Positions 7,778 through 16,223 of a DNA stretch of 34,675 nt are shown in pieces. Origin of the DNA: Woeseiaceae bacterium (GTDB lineage: Bacteria > Pseudomonadota > Gammaproteobacteria > Steroidobacterales > Woeseiaceae). Where the stretch lies: NCBI GenBank assembly GCA_028227395.1, contig JAOIZZ010000013.1, positions 1 to 34,675 on the forward strand, given 5' to 3'. The notes below the pieces were generated by a model, which saw nothing but the letters and a program-made list of their open reading frames with translations, was not told where the DNA came from and searched no databases. The stretch's first letter is position 1. Each line of letters begins with the position of its first letter. Both the position numbers and the translations under genes were made by a program.

Positions 7778-8971
7778 ATGGTTGTGAATAATAAATTAAA
7801 AATCAAACACTCAGATACTTATTCAGATAAAGATACTGGTTTTGAAATTTCATCTGATTTCGAGCGATTTAATCAAATCAATGATATGTTTTCTCGGGCT
7901 TTTTGGGATGATACGGTTCGCACGAAGTTGAGCGATGCTTTTTTTGATAGTCATCGTGTCCAACCTAAAGGCAAAAAGGCGCCAGGCTTTAGGCAAAAAG
8001 ATTTTGCCTTAAGGAATGCAGCTTGGGCTATCTCGGATACATTTTCAAATCGAGGTGCAGAAAAAGGTACCAGAGAAGGATTTCAATCTTGGATGGAGTG
8101 TGATGCAGAAATTGCCACTGAGAAATTACATATTGAAAACGTCCAGGAATACACAATTGAATTTAAACAAATTGCTAAGCTATTCGGCGCTGACCTAATA
8201 GGTATAACCACTATAGATAATCGTTGGCATTATTCTAAACGGGTTGATACTCGTGAATTTATCCCAGTTAGTAATGAATTACCAGGTAACTATTCACATG
8301 TGATTGTAATGGGCCATGCTATGGATAAAGACTTGGTTGATACTTATCCATCCGCACTAGCAAGTTCTGCGGCTGGCTTTGAATATTCACGCGAAGCTGC
8401 CATTGTTACTCAATTAACTACTTATATAAGATCTTTGGGTTATGAGGCTCTTGGATCTATGAACGATACCGCTTTAGTTATACCTTATGCCATTCAAGCG
8501 GGATTAGGTGAATACGGAAGAAATCAAATGGTTATTACACCAGAATTTGGACCGCGTGTTCGGTTTTCAAAAATTTTTACAAATATGCCTTTAATGCACG
8601 ATAAACCAATACATCGAGGTATTACGAAATATTGCACTCAGTGCGATAAATGTGCAGTCGCTTGCCCACCAAAAGCTCTCCCTTTGGGGCCACCAAGCAC
8701 GGAAAGATTAAACCAATCAACAATCAAGGGCGTTAAAAAGTGGTCGGCAAATTGTGAGAAATGTTTTGGTTATTGGACTAAGATAAAAACAGATTGTGCA
8801 ATTTGTATGCGTGTCTGCCCATTTAATCGTGATTTTGAAACACTTAGCGGTAAGTTATTTATGAGATTAGTGGATAGTCCTCTTCAATTTGTGGCGTTGT
8901 GGTGGGAAAAGAAGAGTGGTATCGCAAAAAGAGTGAAACCTGATACGTGGTGGCAGTCGCTTATCAAGTAA
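7778..8971 (+). CDS. Reductive-dehalogenase-like iron-sulfur protein, cytoplasmic
   Basis: A 397-residue protein with the reductive dehalogenase (RdhA) core. AAGFEYSREAAIVTQLTTYIRSLGYEA at about 198-224 and AGLGEYGRNQMVITPEFGPRVRFSKIFTNMPL at 241-272 match the corrinoid-binding domain region. The ferredoxin-like part has C286, C289, C292 and C296 (CxxCxxCxxxCP), then C326, C329, C340, C343 and C347, enough for two [4Fe-4S] clusters. Respiratory RdhA proteins carry a twin-arginine signal and an adjacent anchor gene rdhB; neither exists here, which suggests a soluble cytoplasmic enzyme. It is related at superfamily level to epoxyqueuosine reductase QueG. The substrate may be an organohalide or another reducible group and is not deducible. 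A perfect palindrome lies just upstream. The TTTTTAC-rich leader has no strong ribosome site. Confidence 0.78.
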   Translation: MVVNNKLKIKHSDTYSDKDTGFEISSDFERFNQINDMFSRAFWDDTVRTKLSDAFFDSHRVQPKGKKAPGFRQKDFALRNAAWAISDTFSNRGAEKGTREGFQSWMECDAEIATEKLHIENVQEYTIEFKQIAKLFGADLIGITTIDNRWHYSKRVDTREFIPVSNELPGNYSHVIVMGHAMDKDLVDTYPSALASSAAGFEYSREAAIVTQLTTYIRSLGYEALGSMNDTALVIPYAIQAGLGEYGRNQMVITPEFGPRVRFSKIFTNMPLMHDKPIHRGITKYCTQCDKCAVACPPKALPLGPPSTERLNQSTIKGVKKWSANCEKCFGYWTKIKTDCAICMRVCPFNRDFETLSGKLFMRLVDSPLQFVALWWEKKSGIAKRVKPDTWWQSLIK

Positions 8972-9049
8972 AAAATTTCGCATAGTCTTAGGTAAAGTTA
9001 ATAGTAAATAAGATATTATTTTGATTGGTTTTGAAAAGGATCCGAGAGT

Positions 9050-11167
9050 TTGAGATATTCATTATTAAGTATATTTTTTTGTATTATTTTCTATGCAATA
9101 TTAGGAATTTCTCAGGCTAATGCAAAAAATAGTTTTGCTTTTGATTCTTATGAGGCAACCATAAAGAGAGATAAGTGGGGAGTCCCTCATGTCAATGGCA
9201 AAACGGATGCTGATGCTGCTTTTGGACTGGCTTATGCCCATGCACAAGATGACATCCAAAATATTGCAGAAAATATGGTTTTATACAGAGCGGAAATGGG
9301 TTTAAAGAACGGGTTTAAAGGTATAGCGTCCGATTATTTAATCAAAGCATTAAACATTAAACAATTGATACAAAATGATTATACAACAGCCCTATCATCA
9401 GAAGTCAGGGCGGTCATTGAGGGTTATACAGCTGGTTTAAATTATTGGAATTCAGTCACAAAAAATCATAAGCATAAATCGATATTTCCAATTACTGAGT
9501 ACGATGTAATTTCTGGTTTTGTGATTCAAAATCTTTTTTTCTCTGGCGTAGTAAATGAAATTGAAAGGCTACAGAGTAATAAAGTCGATGTAACTGATAC
9601 TAAAGCAAAAATTCAAAGTAACTTATATCAAGCTCATGAGAAAATCTTGGGATCAAATGCACTGGCTTTAAATTTTAATAAAACTGAAAATGGCAGTACT
9701 CAATTAGTAATTAATTCACATCAACCTCTGGATGGTCCTGTTGCTTGGTATGAGGCACATATTCAAAGCGATCAAGGTTGGAATATGATGGGTGGTTTGT
9801 TTCCAGGTTCACCATTTATTTTTGTTGGGTTTAATGAAAATTTAGGATGGGGATTGACGGTTAATAAACCAGATTTAACTGATATATATGAATTAAAATT
9901 AAATCCTGAGAATGAGAATCAATATTTACTGGATAATGAATGGGTTGATTTTGATGTCGAAACCATCAGACTGCCCGTGAAGATCTTCGGGCCAATTAAA
10001 TGGACCTTTAAAAGAACTGTGAAAAAGTCGAGGCACGGTCCGATTATAGAGAATGATCAAGGTGTGTTCGCAATAAGATTTGCGGGAATGACCGATATAC
10101 GACAAGTAGAACAATGGTATCGACTGAATAAATCAAAAAATATTGAGGATTGGCTAGCCGCGATGGATATGCGGTCTATAGTTTCTTTTAATGCTATCTA
10201 TGCCGATAAAGATAAAAATATAGTTTTTTTACACAATGCTGCCATTCCTATAAGAAAGGAATCCATTGATTGGTCTTTTCCTGTAGATGGATCGGACAGT
10301 TCATTGATATGGCATGAAAAAGTTCCATTGAAAGAGTTGCCATTAATAATTAATCCAGCTTCTGGGTGGTTAGTTAGTACTAACCAGGACCCATTTAGAG
10401 TAACGAGTGAAACCTCTAATCTTAATAGAGAAGATTATTCTAAAACTCTAGGATTGCAAACTCGAATGACTAATAGAGCTTATCGAGCTTTAGAATTACT
10501 AGATTTAGATCAAGCTATATCATCAGAGCAGTTATTGAAAATTAAATTTGATAATAAATTTTCGAAGCAATCGAGAGCTTTTCGGTATATTAAACCAGTA
10601 CTTGATTACTCGTTCGAGAGCGATCAATTAATTCGAGCACAAACGGTACTGAGAGAATGGGATCTCACAACAGATTTAGATAGTAGGGGAGCCCCGTTGG
10701 GTGTTTGCTCTTTAAGCCCAGAGTGGCTTGCCGAACAAGAAAATAGAACACCTCCAGATGTTTTCTCTGTTTTCAAGCAATGCGTGAAAAACATTACTTC
10801 AAAATATAAAAGAATTGATCCATTATGGTCGGAAGTTAATTTTCTGATCAGAGGAACTAAAAAAGTGCCCATTCAGGGTGGGCCCGATACATTAAGAGCG
10901 ATTTATGGTGAAACTCAAGAGGATGGCTCTTTGAAAGCAGTCGCTGGAGATGGTTTGGTTGTCTTTGTAGAATGGGATCCAGATGGAATGATCACTGCAA
11001 AAAGTATTCATCAATATGGCAGTGCCACACAAAATAAATTATCACCACATTATAGTGATCAGGTAGAGATATTCGCAGACGAGACATTGAAAGAAACTTA
11101 TTTTAAAATCGAAGCTTTAGAGGCAAATACGGAATCAATGATTACCGTTCCATTTAACTATGACTAG
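9050..11167 (+). CDS. Exported penicillin-acylase-family Ntn amidase, TTG start
   Basis: A 705-residue periplasmic N-terminal-nucleophile hydrolase. The signal peptide is residues 1-25, with an AxA site (ANA/KN). The alpha chain contains RDKWGVPHV at 40-48 and FGLAYAHAQDD at 58-68, both typical. The precursor is expected to cleave at Gly201-Ser202, freeing Ser202 (GSNALAL) as nucleophile of the beta chain; the QPLDGPVAWYEAHI region follows. Family enzymes split amides such as penicillins, cephalosporins, acyl-homoserine lactones and N-acyl amino acids. Substrate is not readable here. TTG at 9050 is supported by AAAGGA 9 bases upstream and by the complete signal peptide starting there; no ATG lies in frame. 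Its 3' end overlaps the esterase gene by 8 bases, suggesting the pair is translated together. Confidence 0.88.
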   Translation: MRYSLLSIFFCIIFYAILGISQANAKNSFAFDSYEATIKRDKWGVPHVNGKTDADAAFGLAYAHAQDDIQNIAENMVLYRAEMGLKNGFKGIASDYLIKALNIKQLIQNDYTTALSSEVRAVIEGYTAGLNYWNSVTKNHKHKSIFPITEYDVISGFVIQNLFFSGVVNEIERLQSNKVDVTDTKAKIQSNLYQAHEKILGSNALALNFNKTENGSTQLVINSHQPLDGPVAWYEAHIQSDQGWNMMGGLFPGSPFIFVGFNENLGWGLTVNKPDLTDIYELKLNPENENQYLLDNEWVDFDVETIRLPVKIFGPIKWTFKRTVKKSRHGPIIENDQGVFAIRFAGMTDIRQVEQWYRLNKSKNIEDWLAAMDMRSIVSFNAIYADKDKNIVFLHNAAIPIRKESIDWSFPVDGSDSSLIWHEKVPLKELPLIINPASGWLVSTNQDPFRVTSETSNLNREDYSKTLGLQTRMTNRAYRALELLDLDQAISSEQLLKIKFDNKFSKQSRAFRYIKPVLDYSFESDQLIRAQTVLREWDLTTDLDSRGAPLGVCSLSPEWLAEQENRTPPDVFSVFKQCVKNITSKYKRIDPLWSEVNFLIRGTKKVPIQGGPDTLRAIYGETQEDGSLKAVAGDGLVVFVEWDPDGMITAKSIHQYGSATQNKLSPHYSDQVEIFADETLKETYFKIEALEANTESMITVPFNYD

Positions 11168-12956
11168 AATAACAAAATCGATTTCATATGTATTAATTTG
11201 CATTATTTTGTTTGGCTGTGCTACAAACCAAGATAATTTTAGAGTAAATACCGATCAGGATACACTCAGAAAATTAACTCATGGGAGCATAATTGGTTAT
11301 AGCCAGAATGAAACTTCTTTATGGTTAGGAATTCCTTATGCGAAACCTCCAGTTAATGATCTCAGATGGAGGTCGCCAAAAGCAATGGATCCATGGGATG
11401 GAATTTACAAAGCAACTGAGTTTAGTGAGGCATGCACTCAAATAGGAAGTACTTTTGGAGATCCGCTGTCTGTGGTTGGTTCTGTGCATGGATCCGAGGA
11501 TTGTCTTTATTTGAATATTTTTGCACCTAAAAATATAGCTATTAATGAAAAATTACCGGTTATGTTCTGGATTCATGGCGGTTCAAATACCATTGGTACA
11601 TCCAGTTTATATGATCCGAGCGTATTGGCTTCTTCACAAAGAGTGATTGTCGTTACAATTAATTATCGGTTAGGTATGTTTGGTTGGTTCATACATCCAA
11701 GTATAAAAACTATGTCGCTGGATCCGGAAGATAAATCTGGCAATTATGGCACACTTGATCAGATTGCTGCATTAAAGTGGGTGCAATTAAATATTGATCA
11801 ATTTAACGGAGATAAAAATAACATCACAATTTTTGGTGAATCTGCTGGTGGTCATAATGCATATGCCCTGATGTTCTCGCCCATGACAACTGGACTTTTC
11901 CATAAGGTTATTTCTCAGAGTGGCAGCACAAAAACATCAACGTTAGATGAAATGATTAACTATTTTGATGCTATTGAGAGTCCTGGAAATAAAAGTAGTT
12001 CGAAAGAAGTAATGAATCAGTTATTAGTGGCAGATAAACAGGCATTAAACCGGGATGAAGCTATCTTACTTCAAGAAGGTATGCTTGATTCTGAAATCTA
12101 TGATTATTTAAAAAGTCGAACTAAAGAAGAGATCATCCAAACTTACTACAATAACCTAGATGAAAAAGATTACATGCATCACGTAATCAATGATGGTTTT
12201 GTTTTGCCAAAACATGGTATGGATTTCATGAATACCGAAAAATTGAAAGATATTCCTATAATTTTGGGAACGAATAGGGATGAAATGAAATTATTCCTGG
12301 CTTTTGATCCTGAATTTACGTCGCAAAAATTTTCAATGACATTCATAAAAAACCAGGATTTTTATGATATCTCATCTGAATATGGCTCAAAAGGATGGAA
12401 GGTTGCGGCAGTTGATAAACCGGCCTCAGAACTCGTAAAATCTGGAAATCAGAGAGTATTTGGGTATCGATTTGATTGGGACGAAGAACCAAAATTGCTA
12501 ATGATGGATTTTGCAAAAATTTTAGGCGCTGCTCATGCTATAGAGATACCTTTTGTCATGGGAGGAATGAAGCTTGGCGGTCTAGAGGATTACATGTTCG
12601 ATAAAAATAATATTGTGGCGGCAACAAGATTATCTGAAAAGATGATGTCGTATTGGTCAGAATTTGCTTATAACGGCGACCCAAATAGAGGTCGAGATAA
12701 AGATCAGGTTCCATGGAGTGCATGGAACAATGAGGTGAATGAAGATAAATATGTCATTATTGACACTCCGCCTGATGGAGGTATAAGAATGAGTAAAAAA
12801 GCCTCGTCTTATTCAAGTTTGATGGAGGAACTATTGCTTGATTCTAGAATTCCAAATGATGATATGCGTTGCGAGTTCTTACAAAAAGCATTGGATGCGA
12901 ATTGGTTTGTTGATGAGAAGATATTGAAGAGTGGCTTGTGTAAAAATGTTCACTAG
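11160..12956 (+). CDS. Lipoprotein type-B carboxylesterase
   Basis: A 598-residue alpha/beta hydrolase of the carboxylesterase/acetylcholinesterase family. The N-terminus is a lipoprotein signal ending LFGC with Cys20 as lipidation site, so it is probably membrane-anchored facing the periplasm. Family motifs are WLGIPYAKPP at 55-64, EDCLYLNIFAP at 113-123, HGG at 139-141, the nucleophile Ser228 in GESAGG, Glu375 in NRDEMKLF and His459 in GAAHAIE. The ending PWSAWN... and the Cys-rich tail are as expected. It likely cleaves short-chain esters. The ATG lies inside the last codons of the penicillin-acylase gene (8-base overlap), and the next gene follows 17 bases later, so all are probably one transcript. 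Confidence 0.92.
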   Translation: MTRITKSISYVLICIILFGCATNQDNFRVNTDQDTLRKLTHGSIIGYSQNETSLWLGIPYAKPPVNDLRWRSPKAMDPWDGIYKATEFSEACTQIGSTFGDPLSVVGSVHGSEDCLYLNIFAPKNIAINEKLPVMFWIHGGSNTIGTSSLYDPSVLASSQRVIVVTINYRLGMFGWFIHPSIKTMSLDPEDKSGNYGTLDQIAALKWVQLNIDQFNGDKNNITIFGESAGGHNAYALMFSPMTTGLFHKVISQSGSTKTSTLDEMINYFDAIESPGNKSSSKEVMNQLLVADKQALNRDEAILLQEGMLDSEIYDYLKSRTKEEIIQTYYNNLDEKDYMHHVINDGFVLPKHGMDFMNTEKLKDIPIILGTNRDEMKLFLAFDPEFTSQKFSMTFIKNQDFYDISSEYGSKGWKVAAVDKPASELVKSGNQRVFGYRFDWDEEPKLLMMDFAKILGAAHAIEIPFVMGGMKLGGLEDYMFDKNNIVAATRLSEKMMSYWSEFAYNGDPNRGRDKDQVPWSAWNNEVNEDKYVIIDTPPDGGIRMSKKASSYSSLMEELLLDSRIPNDDMRCEFLQKALDANWFVDEKILKSGLCKNVH

Positions 12957-12973
12957 ATCGCGTTTTTAATTTT

Positions 12974-13921
12974 ATGCAATTTATTGATACTCAAACTGTC
13001 GCAAAAACGTTGCCCTATGATCAACTAATTGAAGCATTAAGAGTAGCATTTAAAAACCAGATTCATTCACCAGAAAGAACTCAATACAGAATTGAAACTG
13101 ATGCGACGAGTGATGCGACATTACTATTAATGCCAGCTTGGAAAAAAAGTCAACACATTGGTATTAAAGTTGTTTCTGTATTTCCAGAGAATACTAAGAA
13201 TAGTTTAAGTGCCGTCAATGCAAGTTACTTGTTATTAGATGGAAAGAATGGGACGCCAAAAGCCATCTTAGATGGTACTGAATTAACGCTTCGAAGAACA
13301 GCTTGTGCATCGGCATTAGCAGCGGATTATCTAGCTAGAGATGATGCTAGTTCATTGTTAATGGTTGGAACAGGTAATTTGGCGCCACATTTGATTGAGG
13401 CGCATATGCAATTAAGAGATATAAAGAAAGTAATGATTTGGGGCAGAGATCACCAAAAAGCTATGGCCTTAATTCAAAAATTAAACCATAAGGAAGTAGA
13501 GGTTACTGCTATAAAAGATCTTTATTCAGGGGTACAAATGGCTGATTTAGTCTCATGTGCTACTCTCAGTAATACGCCTTTAATAAAAGGAGAATGGCTT
13601 AAGAAAGGACAGCATATTGATTTAGTGGGTGCATTTACACCAGAAATGCATGAAGTTGATAGCCAGGCTGTTACTTTGGCAAATGTAGTAGTAGATACGT
13701 ATGCAGGAGCATTAAGTGAATCAGGAGAATTGATCGATGCTTTAAAGAAAGGCGTCTTTGTAAAGGAAGATATTGTTGCTGAGATGTCAGAGCTTGTTAA
13801 AAGAGAAAAGATAGGTAGAAATAATCGAAATGAGATAACTTTATTTAAATCTGTAGGTGCCGCTTTAGAGGATTTAGCCGCTGCAGAATTAGTATTAACA
13901 AATTTATCTGAGACTATATAA
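12974..13921 (+). CDS. Ornithine cyclodeaminase/mu-crystallin family enzyme
   Basis: A 315-residue NAD(P)-dependent enzyme. The substrate domain has IGIKVVSVFPEN (about 62-73, catalytic Lys) and DGTELTLRRTACASALAA (about 99-116, carboxylate-binding Arg). The Rossmann domain has VGTGNLAPHLIEAH at about 131-144. DLVGAFTPEMHEVD near 218-231 supplies the conserved Asp, and GAALEDLAAAELV closes the family pattern. Members include ornithine cyclodeaminase, delta-1-pyrroline-2-carboxylate/ketimine reductases, alanine dehydrogenase and mu-crystallin; ketimine reductase is the commonest bacterial activity. Placement between an esterase and an amino-acid symporter suggests a role in amino-acid catabolism. 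The precise substrate is unknown. Confidence 0.85.
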   Translation: MQFIDTQTVAKTLPYDQLIEALRVAFKNQIHSPERTQYRIETDATSDATLLLMPAWKKSQHIGIKVVSVFPENTKNSLSAVNASYLLLDGKNGTPKAILDGTELTLRRTACASALAADYLARDDASSLLMVGTGNLAPHLIEAHMQLRDIKKVMIWGRDHQKAMALIQKLNHKEVEVTAIKDLYSGVQMADLVSCATLSNTPLIKGEWLKKGQHIDLVGAFTPEMHEVDSQAVTLANVVVDTYAGALSESGELIDALKKGVFVKEDIVAEMSELVKREKIGRNNRNEITLFKSVGAALEDLAAAELVLTNLSETI

Positions 13922-13951
13922 TTACTTCGTATAATTTTTTGGAGATTGCAA

Positions 13952-15331
13952 ATGGAAACAGCAAACACAAAACTCGAATGGTCATCGAGACTGGTTTTTA
14001 TCATGGCATGCGTTGGAGGTGCTGTTGGTCTTGGTAATATATGGATGTTTCCTTATAAGGCCGGTACCAATGGTGGCGGTGCGTTTGTATTAATTTACAT
14101 TGCTGCAGTAATTTTACTTGCCTTGCCTGTCTGTATAGCGGAATTGATGATTGGGCGTCGCGGCGGTGGCGGACCCCCGAATGCAATTGAGAGAGTTGCG
14201 GTAGAATCGGGTCATTCAAAAAATTGGCGATGGATGGGCGTTATCCTTGCAGGAGTTGGAGCTGTATTTGCGCTTTCATTTTATTCGGTCGTCGGAGGCT
14301 GGACAGTTGCTTTTGCTGTCAAAACTGCTTCTGGTCAATTAGTTGGTTTAGAAGTAGAACAGATTAAAAATCTTTTCGATGAATTAAATAATAGCCCCAT
14401 CGAGCTTTATACTTGGTTTTGTGTTTTTATCGGAATGACCGTTTACATATCATCTCGCGGTTTACATAAAGGTTTAGAAGCTGCGGTAAAATTGATGATG
14501 CCTGCATTATTTATTATGTTAATAATCACCGCTATATATTCAGCTATTATTGGTGATTTCGCTGCCGCACTAAATTTTTTATTCACACCAGATTTTTCTA
14601 AAGTAGACAGTCAAGTAGTCATGACAGCTTTTGGACAAGCTTTTTTCTCCGTTAGCGTTGGATTGACGAACCTTGTTGCCTACGGAGCTTATTTGAAAAA
14701 AGATGTGAATATACCTGGATCTGCTGCGATTATCGTTGGAGCAGATAGTTTAGTTGCTATATTAGCTGGATTGGCTGTATTCCCAATAATTTTCGCCAAT
14801 AGCATTGAGCCGAGTGCGGGTCCTGGCTTGGTATTTCAAGCTCTGCCACTTGCCTTCGCCCAAACCTCTGGGGGGATGATATTTGGTGCGTTGTTTTTCA
14901 TTTTGTTATTTTTTGCAGCCTTAACATCTTCTATTGCAATGATAGAGGCGCCAGTTTCTTGGTTATGTGACGAAACTAAATTATCACGACGTATGTCTGC
15001 TGTAACTGTTGGTGCTGTTGGCTTTGTTCTTGGTTCGTTAGCTGCTTTTTCGTTTAATATATTTTCTGATATTCGTCCATTAGCTGGAATATCTATGTTC
15101 ACTGATAAGGGATTTTTCGATGTATTTGCAACCATTGCCTCAGATATTATTATGCCACTTGGTGGTTTGATGATTGCATTATTCTCCGGCTGGGTGGTTA
15201 AAACAAAATACAGTTTCGAGGAACTATTCGAGAATAAAAATAAGTATATGCATAAAATTTGGTTATTTTTAGTTCGTTATATCGCACCGTTCTTACTAAT
15301 TATATTATTTTACGAAATAGTTAACGCATAA
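13952..15331 (+). CDS. Neurotransmitter:sodium symporter (NSS) family amino-acid transporter
   Basis: A 459-residue, roughly 11-12-helix sodium-coupled transporter of the LeuT/TnaT/Tyt1 type. The first helix carries the signature VGLGNIWMFPYKAGTNGGGAF at 25-45, the unwound sodium- and substrate-binding segment. The residue aligned with the extracellular-gate Arg30 of LeuT is Met32. Helix 6-like and helix 8-like segments follow (FGQAFFSVSVGLTNLVAYGAYL near 227-248). The ATG at 13952 is chosen because GGAG lies 7 bases upstream; the in-frame TTG at 13946 is too close to that site. Bacterial NSS members import tryptophan, tyrosine, leucine or glycine. The formamidase and tryptophan-dioxygenase-like genes directly after it make an aromatic amino acid likely, by inference from context. 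Confidence 0.92.
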   Translation: METANTKLEWSSRLVFIMACVGGAVGLGNIWMFPYKAGTNGGGAFVLIYIAAVILLALPVCIAELMIGRRGGGGPPNAIERVAVESGHSKNWRWMGVILAGVGAVFALSFYSVVGGWTVAFAVKTASGQLVGLEVEQIKNLFDELNNSPIELYTWFCVFIGMTVYISSRGLHKGLEAAVKLMMPALFIMLIITAIYSAIIGDFAAALNFLFTPDFSKVDSQVVMTAFGQAFFSVSVGLTNLVAYGAYLKKDVNIPGSAAIIVGADSLVAILAGLAVFPIIFANSIEPSAGPGLVFQALPLAFAQTSGGMIFGALFFILLFFAALTSSIAMIEAPVSWLCDETKLSRRMSAVTVGAVGFVLGSLAAFSFNIFSDIRPLAGISMFTDKGFFDVFATIASDIIMPLGGLMIALFSGWVVKTKYSFEELFENKNKYMHKIWLFLVRYIAPFLLIILFYEIVNA

Positions 15332-15347
15332 TTAACTAAAGATACTT

Positions 15348-16223
15348 ATGATACCTAGGAGAACTGAATGGGAATTGATGGATAAGATTACTCTAGAAAG
15401 AGAATATTCTCCTAGTTCCTGTGTTTCTAACTATGAAGAGTTAGTTGCTAGATACACCTCTGAATCACTGGCTGCTGAGGATACGGTTCATTTTAAGAAA
15501 GACTTGATGTATGACTTGGATTCGAAAGAGTGTTTGGATTTATGTACTACAAATAATCCAAATTCCCCATTATTAATTTTTATTCATGGAGGATATTGGC
15601 AGTTCTTGGGTAAAAACGATTCTTTATTTCCGGCAAAAAGTCTTTCAGATTCAGGAATTGCTTATTGTGCTATTGATTATACATTGGCACCTAAAGCTAG
15701 TATTAGTGAGATGCTTGAACAGTGCAGAAGATCAATTCAGTGGCTTTATAAAAATGCATTAAAATATGGTTATAACGCTGATCAGATTTTTCTAGCTGGG
15801 AGTTCTGCGGGTGCTCATTTAGCAGCTATGACAATTCTTACTGATTGGAGCAAATATGATTTACCAGAGAATGTGATAAAAGGGGGAACCCTTTTAAGTG
15901 GAGTTTTTGATCTTCAGCCACTTGTAAAAACTTATATCAATGAGCCATTAAAATTAGACTTCGAAGAAGCTAAAAGAATAAGTCCATTATTTGAGATTAA
16001 ACAGAATGATACCGAGCTAATTGTATGCTGGGGTGAAAATGAAACCTCTGAATTCAAAAGACAAAGCATTGAATTTGAAAAGAAGTGGAAAGATATGGGC
16101 AATAGAAGTAGTTTATTAGAGGTTCAACATGCCAATCATTTTGATATAGTTTTTTTTATGTTGGATAAAAAATGCTCATTAAGTGATCTGATGATGAAAC
16201 AAATCTTAGGAGAAGAAAGATGA
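15348..16223 (+). CDS. Kynurenine formamidase, AFMID-type alpha/beta hydrolase
   Basis: Hydrolyses N-formylkynurenine to kynurenine and formate in the family. The 291 residues resemble animal arylformamidase rather than the metal-dependent bacterial KynB. Matching segments are EREYSPS at 17-23, HGGYWQ at 80-85, the nucleophile Ser153 in GSSAGAHLAAM, SGVFDLQPL at 184-192, SEFKRQS at 234-240 and His264 in HANHFDI. Where mouse AFMID has the acid Asp in GQHDSPEF, this protein has Glu232 (GENETSEF), a conservative change that could still complete the triad. A second in-frame ATG at 15378 is possible, but the segment before it aligns with the animal protein, so 15348 is kept. Its stop overlaps the next ATG (ATGA, 16220-16223), tying it to the dioxygenase homologue. 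Confidence 0.85.
   Translation: MIPRRTEWELMDKITLEREYSPSSCVSNYEELVARYTSESLAAEDTVHFKKDLMYDLDSKECLDLCTTNNPNSPLLIFIHGGYWQFLGKNDSLFPAKSLSDSGIAYCAIDYTLAPKASISEMLEQCRRSIQWLYKNALKYGYNADQIFLAGSSAGAHLAAMTILTDWSKYDLPENVIKGGTLLSGVFDLQPLVKTYINEPLKLDFEEAKRISPLFEIKQNDTELIVCWGENETSEFKRQSIEFEKKWKDMGNRSSLLEVQHANHFDIVFFMLDKKCSLSDLMMKQILGEER

Noticed and set aside
10624-10872. An 82-codon minus-strand open frame inside the penicillin-acylase gene.
   Set aside because: No ribosome site or family match, and it is fully covered by a convincing gene on the other strand.
13522-14004. A 160-codon open frame on the minus strand.
   Set aside because: It lies antisense to the well-supported ornithine-cyclodeaminase-family gene and the start of the NSS gene. 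Its translation is Ser/Thr/Lys-rich with no family features, as expected for a shadow frame.
14836-15135. A 99-codon minus-strand open frame inside the NSS gene.
   Set aside because: It is antisense to transmembrane helices of a clear transporter, and its composition is typical of a reverse-strand shadow.
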